In this document: piece after piece, positions 34,476-47,900 of the stretch | Layout: every line of letters begins with the position of its first letter | Numbering within the stretch: the stretch's first letter is position 1 | Assembly (NCBI GenBank): GCA_030340625.1 | Contig: JAOPHQ010000850.1 | Location: 248,001 to 312,000 of the forward strand | Direction: 5' to 3' | Length of the DNA stretch: 64,000 bases | Source of the DNA: Merluccius polli | Taxonomy: Eukaryota; Chordata; Actinopteri; Gadiformes; Merlucciidae | Position numbers and translations under genes: made by a program | The notes under the pieces: model-generated | Databases searched by the model: none | Seen by the model: only the letters and a program-made list of their open reading frames with translations | Told to the model about the DNA's origin: nothing

Positions 34476-36579
34476 AATAGAACACCTTCATTACAATGGT
34501 GAGCTGAGAAATAACACGTCACTGGCCAGATTATTAGGATATGCTTGAACAGACTAAGGCTTATTTTCACTTGTGAAAGCACACTAGCCTTTTTTTAACG
34601 ATTGCACCAATGAAAACTTCACACTCAATTTGGCATAGTTGTTTATTCCCTGAACTCCCAACCCAGTTGCCAAGACTACCATTCCAATGAAGGCCCCGGT
34701 AACTATTCGTAATAAATAATTATTTGACCAACACTGCTCCAGTACCATTGCAGACAAGTTTCAACTTTTTTTACTTGAAGCATTATCCCTTTTTTTATGT
34801 CTCAACATTAGCCCCCCCCCCCCCCCCCCCCCACATGAGCCATTTCTCTCTTGACCAGATCCGTATACTTGCTTGGAGCGTGCATGAATAATTCAACCTT
34901 TTGAAACAAACTCTCATTGTGGCTGGCACCATCAACCACAGATGATTGCAGTACCTGAGGTTATTGCCATCATCCTTGGCAATGGACAATTCTCTCGTTC
35001 GTTCCCGGTTGTCGACCCTAGGGTTCAGCAGGAGTCCAACGGATGACAACACTTTTTCAGCCATCATACGGTTTTCTTTGTAGTGGTTATATTAGGGTTA
35101 GTCTATCATTCGACTGTTGAACAGGGCTGTAAGCTAGTGGGTAATCTAAATAGATAAAGAGTTTTGTTATGGCTTTCTCTCCATGACAATCCAAGCAAAT
35201 GAAAATTAATTATGTAAAAATGTAATTTGAAAAACCGTAGAATCCCGATGGAAACTGGTACTGCGAATGAACAGTGAATCAAACAGAGTTACAGCAGTTT
35301 TTTAAAATCCATGTACATGCATATGTGCATGGACAGTAGAGTAGAACAGAGTAGGTCCAGACCAAAAGGGATAAAGAAATGTCTCCATCCATCACATTCT
35401 GAAAAGGATTGCAACTGAAATTGTTAATAATCTTCAACAATATTCCTTGACCAGGGGCCCGGTAGGACGCAGGACTCCTTCCCAGTCCTAATCAGCAGAA
35501 TCAGTTTGTGCAGCGATTGGAATGAGAACTTCTATGATTTACTGATGTAACATACGTGATTTCTGACCAGTGATATAGAGCAATTTCTGCTGCCATGCTA
35601 GCCCTGTAACCAAAGTTGAAATGAGGAGGAGGAGGAGGAGGAGGAGGAGGAGAAAAACAGCCTACGGGTTGAAACTGTACATTTAAAAGAGTATGACACT
35701 AGTAGGGACATGTAATAGGACATGTAAAGCCAAGAAAGAAGAGTGGTATATTAATACCATTACTCGAAGCAGTGAGGGAGATAATTATTCTTCAGATATA
35801 ATCCATTTTTATTTTGCTTTCTTACTTTTCCACGCTGAAAAGGAATCATTCCCAGATGTGTGTTGTGTACTGCACAACACACATCTGTATCCAGCCCAAC
35901 TGACTAATGGTTTTCCAACCATGCATGAGTCAAAGCTATTAAGGGGTTCGCGGAGGCGAAAGGGCTTTATTACTATGGCAGAGAAAAAAAAAACGGCTCA
36001 GCAATTCCTCCCACCCTCTATTGTCTCAGACTTGTGTGACAGAGAACCTTGCCAGACGTGGCACAAACAGGGACACAAAACCTGGTTGACACCTGAGAAA
36101 TATTGTATTCCACCTGAAGATGAAGATGATCGTCCGTTATTGAGAATTGATGACAGACACGGCAGGATGGCGTGAAATGTTATTTAGTGGGCAAGTAGTG
36201 GTGGAGATGCGGCTCTCTTTTGTAAATCACTCACCACTCGTCCTATGTTCCCCATGGGGCCACGTCTTAGTCTCCTGAGATAAATCCTGATTTCATATTC
36301 ATGGTGACAAGCTGGGGTGGTTAAGGAAAAAGGGGGCCTCTGTGATTTAAGAGCGTGCTCGACCAAACATGGAGCTGTGTTCCTCGGTCCAAAACACACG
36401 ACTCACCGCCGCGTCCCTGGGGACCTTGTGGACACACAAGGGGCCTACAGCCTCCCTGTGATGTACGGCGGGACAAAGGATGTACTAAAAACAAGGATGA
36501 GTGAAAGGGATAACAGTGCCCTGTGTGTAGTGAAGTGTATTATTGGGGATATATAGCTGTGGATGTGTGTGTATATATG

Positions 36580-36583
<4 letters not shown>
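34476..36583. other. About 2.1 kb with no gene; C21 run and (GAG)n
   Basis: Contains a C21 run at 34812-34832 and a (GAG)n at 35623-35653. The 160-codon plus frame at 35693-36175 has no recognised domain, signal or conserved motif; its later part lies in balanced, unique-looking DNA. I do not call it a gene. Confidence 0.3.

Positions 36584-36615
<32 letters not shown>
36584..36615. repeat. (TA)n microsatellite
   Basis: About 16 TA units after a GTATATATGTATG lead-in. Confidence 0.95.
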
Positions 36616-36617
<2 letters not shown>

Positions 36618-37934
36618 AGTGGATACTCCATAAGGTAGGCAGATGCACAAAGATAAGTGGTTTATGTTGGCTATTACGACCACAGGGGCATGGCACTGGT
36701 TGCATTTACATCACTCATTAGTATGTTTTAAAGTAAGTAGTTAGCTATGAGCTAACTGAGGTTGTGTACGTTGTCTGACCCTATCCATTGTAGCAAGTGG
36801 GGTCTGGCTGCAGCCCTGCTGCCTGGTGGCATTATCTGACTTTGTGGCATGCAGCTCAGTGCTGCTGTCTCTGTTGGCATAACGATGGAACGAAGGCCTG
36901 CCTCCCCAGATAAACACTTCTCCTGTTCCCCAGCGGGGCCTCCTGTTTGCTGCAAGCGTTAAAAAGAGAAAGAGACGCAGATGTTAAACCCCAAATGGCC
37001 GCCGGGGACAAGACAACGACCGTGACTTTAGGGACAGAGGTAACGAACGGTGGGAAGGGTGGAGGGAGAGACCAAAGAAACAGGTATTGAGAGATTAGAA
37101 AGACGGTAAACAGACGAAAGAGAGAAAAACTGACAATGTTGAAGAGATAATATCGATAAAGCAAAGGCAAAGGAAGAATAGAAGAAAAGGGAGGTAGGGA
37201 GGGAGTAATTGGTGGTGAGCTTAAGGTGAAAGCAGAGAAGAGTGGGCAAGAGAGTTAACGCCGAACATTCACAAAGATCAATTGTAATTCTTTCTCACAA
37301 AGCAAGTTTCTTTCTTTCGCACTTTTTACACATGGCAGAACTATTGCACCCTTGTTCTTCAACTGAAATAAAGGGTCACCTTTTTGTACAGAAAGTTGGA
37401 GTAAAGGCAAAAGCAATGACATGGTCGAGCAATGAGCAAACATCACAAAATTCATCCTCTACCGCTGCCACAAACACATTAATTTAAATAGTATTTTAAA
37501 CTAGCACAATGTTTTTTTTTATATAGAGATCTGTTTTGAAGTCTGTTATTTTCTGCAGGGCTTCGAATGCTCTTTCAAAGGGACTAACTTTGTTGGTGAA
37601 ATGTACCACGTCAGTGCCCCACCGCTACCACGGTGATGAGTGATTGGACTATGTGGTCCTGCAACTATTGTCTATTTATACTCATGACGGTACATTAGAC
37701 AAGGATTGGACAGGCGTCCCCAGCAGCTCGTGTTCATTGGTCCAGAGAGAGGAAGCTCACAACAAAGATGTCCTGATAAGGGTAAACAAAAGAGGCAAAG
37801 GCATGTTCGTGACTTTTGACCTTTGGTTCCTTGGAAGGCTTTCCCGAAAAAGGTCAAGCTAGTCACTTGGAACAACTAAATAAATATATAACATCGGTAA
37901 TTATAAAGCAAACTCTCATAGAAACCCTTAGGTG
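36616..37934. other. About 1.3 kb with no gene recognised
   Basis: 36960-37260 is purine-rich on the plus strand, giving Leu/Phe/Ser-rich false frames on minus. Confidence 0.35.
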
Positions 37935-37986
37935 CTACACATAGAAATATAGATAGGTCTCTACCTATCAATATGTCTATGTGTAG
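37935..37986. repeat. 52-nt near-perfect hairpin
   Basis: The 24-nt left arm (CTACACATAGAAATATAGAT plus AGGT) pairs with the right arm at 22 of 24 positions, around a CTCT loop. Short for a pre-miRNA, but the arms are far above chance. Confidence 0.9.
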
Positions 37987-39109
37987 AATAGAAATAACAC
38001 CATGATAAATATATTAAAGATATGAATATAACAATGTATAACAAGGAGCTTTACATAAACACATACAAGAGACAATAAGTTCACCAGAAGGTCAAAGATA
38101 AATTCAAGGATCTGCTCTCTTTTGTCAAAAGAAAATGAATCAATTCAAATTGAATGAGAAATTGGTGATTAGATGTGACTTATTTCAAGTGTTCGGGAAG
38201 TTTATGGCGACGGAGGGGTGGGTGAGCGCAGGGTACACAGACTCTAACAGAATGTTTTTTTACCTGAGGGACTGCTAGCGGACTAGTTGTGATTGGTTCG
38301 GCCCCCAAAGAGCCCCCGGAGAGGCAGCTCCTGTCTGCGGCCGACAGAGAGATGCCTTCCTGGTGACTGTGTGTGTCTGTGTCTGTGCCTGTGCCTGTGT
38401 CTGTTTGTCTATGTATGTGCACACTGCAAGTGTGTGTAGCATGATATCAATGTCTCTATCATTGAACATTATTTTGGTTAAAAAATGGTTAATTGTGGCA
38501 CTTTAGTTCACCGAAAATGCCTGTTACTTAATGTGTCAAAGTAAGAGTGTGTGGCTGTATCTGCCATTAGTCACTCATTTTCAGTAATAGCCATTCTGTC
38601 ACTCCACCCTCCCGCCCCCTCAAAAGCAAAAGCCTGGAGCTATAGAATAGGACTTAATTAGTTATCGAGTGGGTGTGGCGGGGCTCGCTGCACAGTGGAC
38701 AACGTTAGCAACTATGTTGGCCAGCCGGCGTACAAAGAGACTCTCAGGACATCTAAGACAGTTTTAGACCGTGTGAAGCTGTCTGGCTTTATCAATTTAG
38801 CTAATGGCATTGTCAGGTCTGTGAGTCCCACAACAGCCGAAGTGAGATTGACATTAATTATGAGACTGCATACACCTATGTAATTACACGATACACTGCC
38901 ATTATCCTATTAGGGTGTTCAAAGACCTGCAAAACTAGACGGTGAGGATGGAGTAGCTCGTTAGTGTGATTAACAGAGAAGCATGCGCTTGGCGTAATGA
39001 GTGGTTAGCTCCTCTAATATTGTGTGGAGTCATGTCGCCATGCGGCTCTGGGAACTCTTTGGCAAGTGGGTGTGTGTTATTCAAAACCAGTGTTACTGAG
39101 ATGAAAAAA
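37987..39109. other. No gene; possible conserved non-coding stretch at 38640-38890
   Basis: 38640-38890 is unique-looking with homeodomain-type motifs (CTTAATTAGTTATCGA, CATTAATTATGAG) and TGTCAGG/CTGTCTGG strings. The 62-codon frame in it has no recognised domain. This is the best conserved-element candidate in the window, but it is not proven. Confidence 0.3.
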
Positions 39110-39235
39110 CAGGTGTGTGTGTGTTTATGTGTGTGTACTTGTGCGTGTGTGTGTGTGTGGGCGTGTATGTGTGTGGGCGTGCGTGGGTGTGTGGGTGGGC
39201 ATGTGTGTGTGTGTGTGTGTGTGTAAAAATACACA
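39110..39235. repeat. Imperfect (GT)n array with GC steps
   Basis: About 120 bp of alternating GT with GCGT, ATGT and GGGC interruptions. All frames across it are artefacts. Alternating purine-pyrimidine DNA of this kind can adopt Z-DNA. Confidence 0.95.
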
Positions 39236-41571
39236 CAATGAAGTGCAAAGGAGAGAGATATGCAGAGTTGGCTGCGGGACATGCCACTAATACATGTCAA
39301 CTTTCCAGCTCCCTGGTGGCTGAATGTTGTTCACAGGGAGGAATGTTGTGGGGCAATCTGACACACACACCCAGTTGCCAGTCGTCCCTAAAGTCAGAGA
39401 TGTAAAGCAGCTAGCTCCAAATAGTATAATTGTAACGCTTTGGTTTTTTCATTTTGTAATGTCTTGTTTTGCTTTGTTTCAGCGCTTCTCAAACAGGTTT
39501 TTGACTTAATCCTATCCCTATCCTTTTTTCGTCATTTTTTAAAATACATGTCATTTCCTGATTATAACATACAATGCTATCTAGATTGGTTTTCGCCAGT
39601 AGCTGATCTTATAACATTTTCTGGATGTGCCCCTGAAAAAGGAATCCTCCCAAGACGATTTGTTTGAAGGGACTTGTCAAATTACTTTGCACTGGCAGTG
39701 ATACAGTGGATAATCTGTTTACTTTGTCATGGGGGCGGAGAGGATTTCAAACACACAGATAATTCTCTCGGTTGCTTGAGGATAACAAAGTAGTTTATTT
39801 AATTGTATAGCAACAGCAAAAGAAAATGTGTGTGTGTGTGGGGGGGGTTGTTTATTAGTTTTAGTTTTGCTTAGAAATGTGAAAGTAATATCACGTGTGC
39901 AGAAATATATTTAAAAAAAGTTATTTTTGGGTTACAATACACATCTCTGTGGTCTCTCTCTACACTTTGCCCCGGTGTCAGAGAGAGGAGGTTAGGGGAC
40001 CTTTCCAGACCAACCCTGGGCCTTCTGGGAGTGGGTGTGACGCAACAGCATGGCTGTGTCAGCAGAGATATGCAACAGGGCCTTTTCACAGCTCAGATCA
40101 ATCAGAGCAACTCTGATCCATGCAGCACCACAGAGATCTGAGCGAGGGAGTTGTGTGGCATTATTAACTGATCTCAAGATAGTCTTGTGGTGCGGTGGCC
40201 TCGGAGAAGGGGAAGAGAGGAGAATGGGGTAGTGGTCGGTGTTGGTGGATAAGCCATTGTTTTTTCTGGCCAATGGGACTGACTGCTCCACTCAACCACT
40301 GTAGGAAATAACCCGTAGGCTTGGTCTTAACCAGCCGAGTTGAACCAGATAGCCTTAACCAGGTCTTTTTTGTCTACTTCCCACTGGAATAACGCAAGTC
40401 TCCTGACATAAATGGTGTGACAGGTTTACTACATAAAAAAATGGACAGCAGTTAATACTGTGTCCTCAAGTATAAGTGCCTACTGATAGTAGATAATAGA
40501 TCATATTTTCTCTGTCACAGGCAAGACTGTGTGTGTGTTTGTGTCTCAATCCAATGTCAAATGAGATAAATAAGCTGTGCGCGCGCGTGTGCGTGTATAG
40601 TTGGAGATGTTCCAGAAGATCACATTGACTCATGCTGAAACACAAGCAAGGAATACAGAGAGATAAGACAAGAGAGAGTTACTGTAGCAAAGCTAGAGGA
40701 CAGAATGGTTCTCATTAGTCCCTCAGTTGGTTTACATGATGGATGAGCTTTGACCTTGAAAGGGGTACTCAATAACTATGCTTCATAGCATAGTTATTAA
40801 GAAGCATTCATATCTGTAATCTGTAACTATAATAATAAAAAACTGTAATAGGACAAACAAAACATGCATTTATACATTTCTTTGTTTTTAAATGTGTTGT
40901 ATCATCAATAAAGCTTGGCAAGCCACATGTGGGGTTGAGGAAAATGTGTGGACAATCCAAGAATATCAGACAATAACAGCAATATCTCCAAGACACTGAC
41001 ATGGTTATACATATAATAAGCAAACATGATTTTGGGGAGGGAGAGAGGTAGACAGTATAAAGTATGAGCAAGAAAGTGAGGGTGAAAAGCAGAGAACAAT
41101 GAGTTTTCCATTATCTCTGCTTTAGCAATGAAATAAGGTAAGAGTCATCACTGCTAGGCTTCACCTCTAGCCTTGATTGTCAACAACTAAATTACCTGCC
41201 TTTGCTTTTATGCATTGACATTGTGCATGTAATATCCTCTTTACTGTATACTATGATTTTTAAATTATTTTAAAATAAGAATTTGAATTTCATTAGTGAC
41301 ACAGTTTTGACTGAAATAACTACTTTGTTTTAAAAAGAATGGAGATCACTGTAGAATTTACCATTAACACCAAGAAATCTGCAATTCATACTAAAAGAAA
41401 ATACAAAATACAAAAGTATGTTGATTAAGTTTGCCAAGAGATTCAAATAATTGAAATACCGTAATTAACCTACATTTAGTAACCCTAACCCTAACTAATT
41501 TAGGAACATTTTGAGTGAGGGTCACATTTTTCTGGCACGCCCATAGGAAATCACGCACTTCAGTTATTTAG
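39236..41571. other. About 2.3 kb with no gene recognised
   Basis: Includes a perfect hairpin at 40771-40798 (AATAACTATGC, TTCATA, GCATAGTTATT), a GCGCGCGTGTGCGTG run near 40579 and two copies of CCCTAA near 41481. Frames of up to 99 codons have no recognised domain. Confidence 0.35.
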
Positions 41572-41622
41572 CACATTAGTAAGCGGGTTCACATTAGTAA
41601 GCGGGTTCACATTAGTAAGCGG
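41572..41622 (+). repeat. 18-bp tandem repeat, nearly 3 copies
   Basis: CACATTAGTAAGCGGGTT three times, the last cut to 15 bp. Confidence 0.97.
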
Positions 41623-44400
41623 TTGCATAATTAAAACCACATAGCCTAATGGCATTCGTTGAGATAAATAATATTCCATCAAGCATATCCAATACTGCTC
41701 ACTTGTGGTATGTGCAAGAGCACTGGAACAAATCCATAATCCTGTTTTTCATCACTGTATGAATCTTGATTTGTGTGCAACTGGTTCTAATCTAAAGGGG
41801 GTTTACCCTGTAAATCCTATTTCCCAGCTGTGCAGATGCAAAGAGATATTTTTTCATCACAGGAGTGGATCCTGGATATAGATAAATGACATTCACGCAG
41901 GCATACACCAGTAAGCAAAAAAAACAGTTCTCTGAATAAATTCTGCTTTTTTTAATTAATTTGTTTTTCGGTTTAGATGTGTGTGCTTATGTCACCAGAC
42001 TTAGAGAACATTGATTGCATCTGATTGGACAAACAAAAACAAAAGAGGAAATGCATCCTTTTTCCCCCAATTGCCATGCGAAGCTAGTGCCTGTCAGACA
42101 AGTCAAAACTAAATGATTGCTGACTAGTGCAGCCGAGGTCGTGCCACAACACCAGCATGCACAGCCTGGAGCCACGTTTGGTGAATAACTTGAATTAGCC
42201 CTCCTGTGTCTCCATTAAACTAGTCTCTCGCTTTGTGTTCTGCATCCTCTAGAAGTGGTGTTAATGTGATTCATCTGAGACCATCTGCTAGCCCACATGC
42301 TATTGGAGACACAGTCCACCCTCCTGGTAGGTCTCAATGAGGGTTTTTACTAGAAGATGTATTTTTGAAATACATTGATTGCATGTCAGAAGGGGGCATT
42401 TTCACCTATTGCCCTCCTCACCATTCCTCTTCTGTGTTCTTTCTCAAGGTTTCTTCAGGGGAGTTTTTCCTTAGGGTTAGGGGGCATCATAAAATGAGAC
42501 TTTGAGACTGTAATTGTGATTTAGGACTGTTAAAATTGTCTTGGCATGACTTTACATGTTTATACTATAGTATACAGTATATACTAAGTATTCAATAATG
42601 TGGTTGATTTGTTCTCATCTATTTAAAAACAAAATGGTCATGTGGTTTCTTTTAGACCATCCAACATCTTTCCAACAAATCCAAGACATTACATCACATG
42701 AAAAGGCATCCAAATGTATCATATTTTCATAACATGACATATGTCCAAGTAAAGCAGGCTATATACATTATGATAATATTAGACATTTTAAGCCTGCCTT
42801 CATGGACAAACTGAAGTCATCACAACAAACTGCTAGAGGCTGTTGAGGAGGTTGATGAGATTGGATTTTGTAAAATAACTTCCTAGGCCTACTATGTTTT
42901 TTTTTTACTCATTTGTTAAATAAATAAAGAAAAGGACTGTGAGCATGAGCTAATGAAAAGAAAATTAAATGTCTATTTTAATTTCATGCGCTCTTAAAAA
43001 AGTTGTGCCCTTGATGAAGTGCGCCCCAATGCCACAAATTAAAAATGTTGTTGTAGTCCTTTGTCACAGGGCACTAGAAGAATACTCAGGAAGAGCCCAT
43101 TACAAAGGATTGTCATATTTTTCTTTCCTCAGAAGCCATAGAGGAACCATGTGGCCTCCAAACTAACTGTGTTCTGCACTCTCAAATGTTCGCTAATTAC
43201 AGCCAAAGGGTGAACTCACACATGGACCAATAAATTATGCAGAGCTATTTATTACAGTAGGGGAGAGGAGCAACAAGAGTGTATTATCACTCACTGAGAG
43301 GGATACTTCTGTGAAGGAGTCTGTGACTTGTTCAAATTTCCTTTGAGTTAGTGTATCGTATTTGGCAACATCTCTGAAGGGGGTTGCTTAGAGATGTTGT
43401 TTAGATAATTACACAAATGTGCAAATTGGTCCAGTATCCATCCAAGACATCTGAGAATGATCAATGTGATCTCGTACCTGGACGAGTGTGTTGAAGAGAA
43501 CAGGAAGTAGACAGCTCCCCCGCATCCACTGCGTTCATTTGTAATATCACAGCCAACTGATCATGACTATTTTCTGTAGACTGATCTAAACAAAAAATGC
43601 CATCTGTTCACATGTCAAGCAGTATTCCTTGAGGGCCAATGATGATCCATTTATGACACAAAGAAAACACGTCAACCACTGCGTGCGACCAAACCAGGAG
43701 GAATAGCACTTTTGTTTACCCTGGTAGCTATCGGTAGCTATCCTTATTAGCTATCCCCAGAAATGGCGGACGGTGGAACAATCGAAGTAAAGCCAATTTG
43801 ATGACACTACTTATATCTGCTATGTTTTTGCATTTATATTCTACCTGAATAAACCTAATGTCGCGACTCGCCAGGTGATCCAGTCAGGCTACCAACCCAG
43901 ATTGCTTTTCTCAACACATACTAAAGAATTTGTATCTGCTTTCATGTCTCTATTATAGAATAAATGAATGAATAAACTCACGGTTTTCCAGCTGATGTTT
44001 TCTTCAACTCCCCCCTCCACCCCGACGCCAACCCCTGCTGCCGATACTTGTTTGTGCGAAGCAATACTCAAATTATGGTATTACAATGTCATGCACACCA
44101 TTACAATACCTTTTGCCTGTTCCCAAATAAAATTATGCCAATTTTACTTTACCTCCTCAGTGAACAGCTTCTTTCCGTCTTATTTCCAAAGTGTTGATCG
44201 TTTCTTTCGCAGAGATTTCCAAACAAATGCGCGTCTTGTGTTGTTTGTGGTTGCTAAGTCTCTGAGGAAAGCAATCCGGTTTGTCTTTGCGACAGCCCCT
44301 TTAAATGTATCGATAGCTTCTCTGTGTATGCTCTTTATTAAGCTGTGAGCATAGGCACACGCTTGTGGCCTGCATGTACCACAAATGGAAGGGCATTGAT
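41623..44400. other. About 2.8 kb with no gene; possible conserved stretch at 42000-42310
   Basis: 42000-42310 is unique-looking with mixed composition (ATTGATTGCATCTGATTGG, GGTGTTAATGTGATTCATCT). The 126-codon frame at 43968-44348 has no recognised domain. Confidence 0.25.
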
Positions 44401-44545
44401 TAGCAGGTAAGTCTGTATTGGATTCTGCTCTCTAATATTCTGTCACTCCTCTTTCTCCCCAACAGATGTCAATTATGTTGCCAGTAACAAAGGTCAGCAC
44501 TCCTTGATGAGGACCGGCCCACAACAGCGCACGATATTGTTAGAG
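44401..44545 (+). other. Candidate splice-site pair with a very short intron; unassigned
   Basis: A strong donor GCAG|GTAAGT (44407) and a strong acceptor CACTCCTCTTTCTCCCCAACAG (ending 44465) flank 59 bp with a CTCTAAT branch-point-like string. The following frame stays open for about 50 codons, but the upstream frame that would join it is short. 59 bp is at or below the usual lower limit for fish introns. It could be part of a non-coding transcript or chance. Confidence 0.2.
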
Positions 44546-44639
44546 GTGGGAATTATGGCTCATACTGTGCAGGTGTCAATAAATGCCTTCAAATGTTTAC
44601 GCTCCTATATATAGGATGAAGAAGCCTTCTGAAGGTCCT

Positions 44640-44990
44640 GGACTAAAGACAACTATGGTGAGGACAACGATGGCGCTATGGTATAACAAAAATCTAAAAT
44701 CTCTTTATTGATCCATTTGAACTTAAGACCCTTAACACAGCAGAACACAGGGTAGCTGCCCTTGTGAGTGTTTGTGTCACACCTTACGACCAATGTTGCG
44801 ATCTGAGGTCGACGTGGTTCTCCCCTTTTGATTTGCGAAAGGGGTCGATTTCGACGTGCTGGGCTGGGCTGAAGTCCAATGTGTTCATATGATGCACAAG
44901 CCAGCGCCGCCCCGCACTGCTGTGTGTGTCTGTACCGACGGAGGCAGACGCTAGAAACATAGAGAACAAGCCTGTCAGTCACAACAGCGA
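44640..44990 (-). other. GC-richer segment ending in AATAAAG on the minus strand; possible retroelement or transcript end
   Basis: The minus strand has a 109-codon frame and ends ATGGATCAATAAAGAGATTT at about 44718-44699, an exact AATAAA signal. The base composition (CpG, GTCGA strings) differs from the neighbours. No domain was recognised; it could be an LTR or another repeat. Confidence 0.25.
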
Positions 44991-47900
44991 CACATGTTGC
45001 TTCTGCTCACTGAAGAGATGTCAAGCGGTGAACCTCCAAATTCAGCCGGAAGGTTCTGTCTGATGAAGGAAAACAGGACCAAGCCTTTTCACATTAATCC
45101 AGATGGTCGGCTGGTGAATTTTCAAAAGCCTCATTGTTATTCTCTGACATTTCTCCAAGCCCCCTCAGAGCCGTTGCTTATTTGAGTCATGCTGGCTGAA
45201 ATGAGGATTTAGGCATTATGGAATTTAGGAGCCTTATCAGGTCCACCCCATCTCTTGGTAGAAAGGTATTTTCTTTATATCGGTCTGTCTGGTGGAAAGC
45301 CATACTATCAACAACATACTAAACATGATATATAGGTTGTGGCCAAATTGCTAAATGTTGAAAAACATTGAGTTTTTAATGAAATGAGAGACGGGATTGG
45401 GATATGATTGATGAATAATGAATGAGTACTCTTTTGTAACTTAACTTAACATTTCTGACATTACTGGAAAAAATGAAATCCCATCAACCTAAGAATATGT
45501 TAAAGTATATAATATACAGTATATGTTGTATAGAATAACATCTTATCTACTCTCATCATTATCTACTCTTACAATGGAGGGTGTGCAAACATCTAAACAT
45601 GTCTAGAATGTGCTAAACAAACGGATCTCAAGTGTGTGATAAATGAAGAGATGAAAGATCTCAAAAGAGCCTCAAAGAGAGACAGAGAGGGCGAGAGAAG
45701 ACCGATGAAACATCAAGAGGAATGGAGGTCTAGAACACTTAGGAACACTAATAGGGAATAGAGGAGGAATGATGACCAGGCAAAGACGAAGAGTCAAACC
45801 CACTTAGTGAGCCATATCAACGGGATGACAGAACAACTTCCAGAGGCAGAAAGAAATAGTGGAAAAGAAACGTTCTGGGAAAAAGTTACCTCGAATGGGG
45901 AAACAGGGAGTTTTGATTGCCTAAGACAGAAACTCACAAGAACCGTGGAAACTATTCCATGTTGGCTCCCACTTCTTCTGGTTAAATCATTTAGGATGCT
46001 CTTCATCATACTTCCTGTCCCAGAGGGCTTTATAGGCCAATATTAACCACACAAAGCATATTAGTAGTCATAAAAGTGGCAGAGTAGAAGGCATCAAAAG
46101 TCAGCAGACATGACTTCCTGAGGTGGAAGTCGCTGGAAATATTCTTTAGCTTGCTCAGTGAAGATCTCAGCGAAGCAATGTACATTTGGATGAATGGAAG
46201 GATGGATAGATAGATATCATAGTCAATCAAACACCATCTACTTAATTTATCTAACGTTTAGAAAATGTGTTGAATAAAACAGTTCAAGTGTAGTCAGTAT
46301 AGCCCAGAGTTAGGGTGAGGAACAATAGCTTTTTAAAAACCTACAGCACTTGGTAATGCTAAATATGAATCTCCCCAAACCCTTTGGCATGCTATTCTAA
46401 ACCACACACCATACACAGCCAGAGAAAATGGTTAATTTACTTTACCTCTTCTCAGACGTTTTAAATTAGGTACTATTCAACTGAAAGACATGGTGTTGCC
46501 CGCAGCTAATTTAGATATGTTGCCCTCAGCTAATTGAGCTGACCTATACAGCCGAAGAGTATTGTCTGACATATACCTTGCTTACTGCGCCAGAGCCTGA
46601 ATGCACAGCATTATAATTTATGTGAAGGGAAATTTGGCTCCATTTTTTTCTCACACTTGTGAATATGTTCAAGCACACACCTATAACATCAAGACCCCTT
46701 TCATATTCTCTGTCTAATTTTGTCCCCATAATTGCCAGTCATTCTTGAATAAGTTTAAGCTTTAGTTTTATATTTGCCATTATTTATTTTACAGAGACAA
46801 TACAAAGAATTGCTCCATCTTTATTTCCCAACGGTTTTCGAAAAATTACATGAAAATACTGAAGTCAACTCCTTTCTCCTTTGATAACTGGATTGAGTAC
46901 TAGCTCATCCAGTTGCTGGTTCCCTGTTATCATCATATGACAGAAAGACTATACATACTGACCTCATGCAGTCCCTTAAAGAGATATCATGGTTTCATCA
47001 TGTTAGAAAACCTGATTCATAGATATGATGATCTAGTGATGTGTCAGGGATGTTGTGTAGAGGGCACTGATCCTGCCGCTCATCTGACAGAGACACAAAC
47101 TCGGAGAAAAAAAAGCTTATCGATCGTCTAGGATGGGTCCCTCTTGCGTCTACATTTTCCTCATCTTGTCAATGCCCTTGAGGGTCAAACAAGTGTCTTT
47201 GATAATGAGAAATGCAGCCACAATACACACTGTGAAGGAGAAAAACAATTTTGGCCCGAGAAGTGTAATAAATGGGACTAATGTGTGTGTGTGTCTGTGG
47301 GGGGGGGGGGGGGGTGACCAGCAGAATCGGAAATGTTGCCACACTGAGGCTGTGTTCTGACAAATCCCTTGCCCCAGAATAAACCTTGAGAAGAACAAAA
47401 GGTGAAATAGAAATGGGCACCATGAAAATAACCTGGATCAATAGCATTGGCTACACTGAACATGCCCACTGCAATACTTTCTCTGGAAAGCAACACAAAA
47501 ATACACACATCTTTTTTTTAAAAATATATTACTTCATTTATCAACTAGTCCACCAAGCCCAGTATACACTTTGAGACACAGCACAAAAAATGTGGCCTTC
47601 TGCATGCTAAAGAGGAGCTTGTTAGATTGATTTGGTCTATAGGATCTCATGAACTCTAATATGTTAGGGATTATATGACTCAGCATCACTGTCGACTGTC
47701 AGACCTACCTCACCCACTGTGACAAAAAGAGGGTAACTATGCCTTCCAAGTTATGCTCATATATACCTCTCACCAACATTATTCCATAAAGGATGTGTGC
47801 TAAATTGTGGTAAAGCATATTCGGAAATATATACAATATACTATAATATATACTATAATACAATGCATATGCTGCCAAACACGAAATGTATTTTTGTGTA

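Noticed and set aside
35693..36175. 160-codon plus-strand open frame
   Set aside because: No recognisable domain, no flanking splice or promoter signals, composition not codon-like; could be chance in unique DNA.
41481..41497. Interstitial telomere-like CCCTAA units
   Set aside because: Only two to three units (a TTAGGG-like string also near 53778); too short to mean anything.
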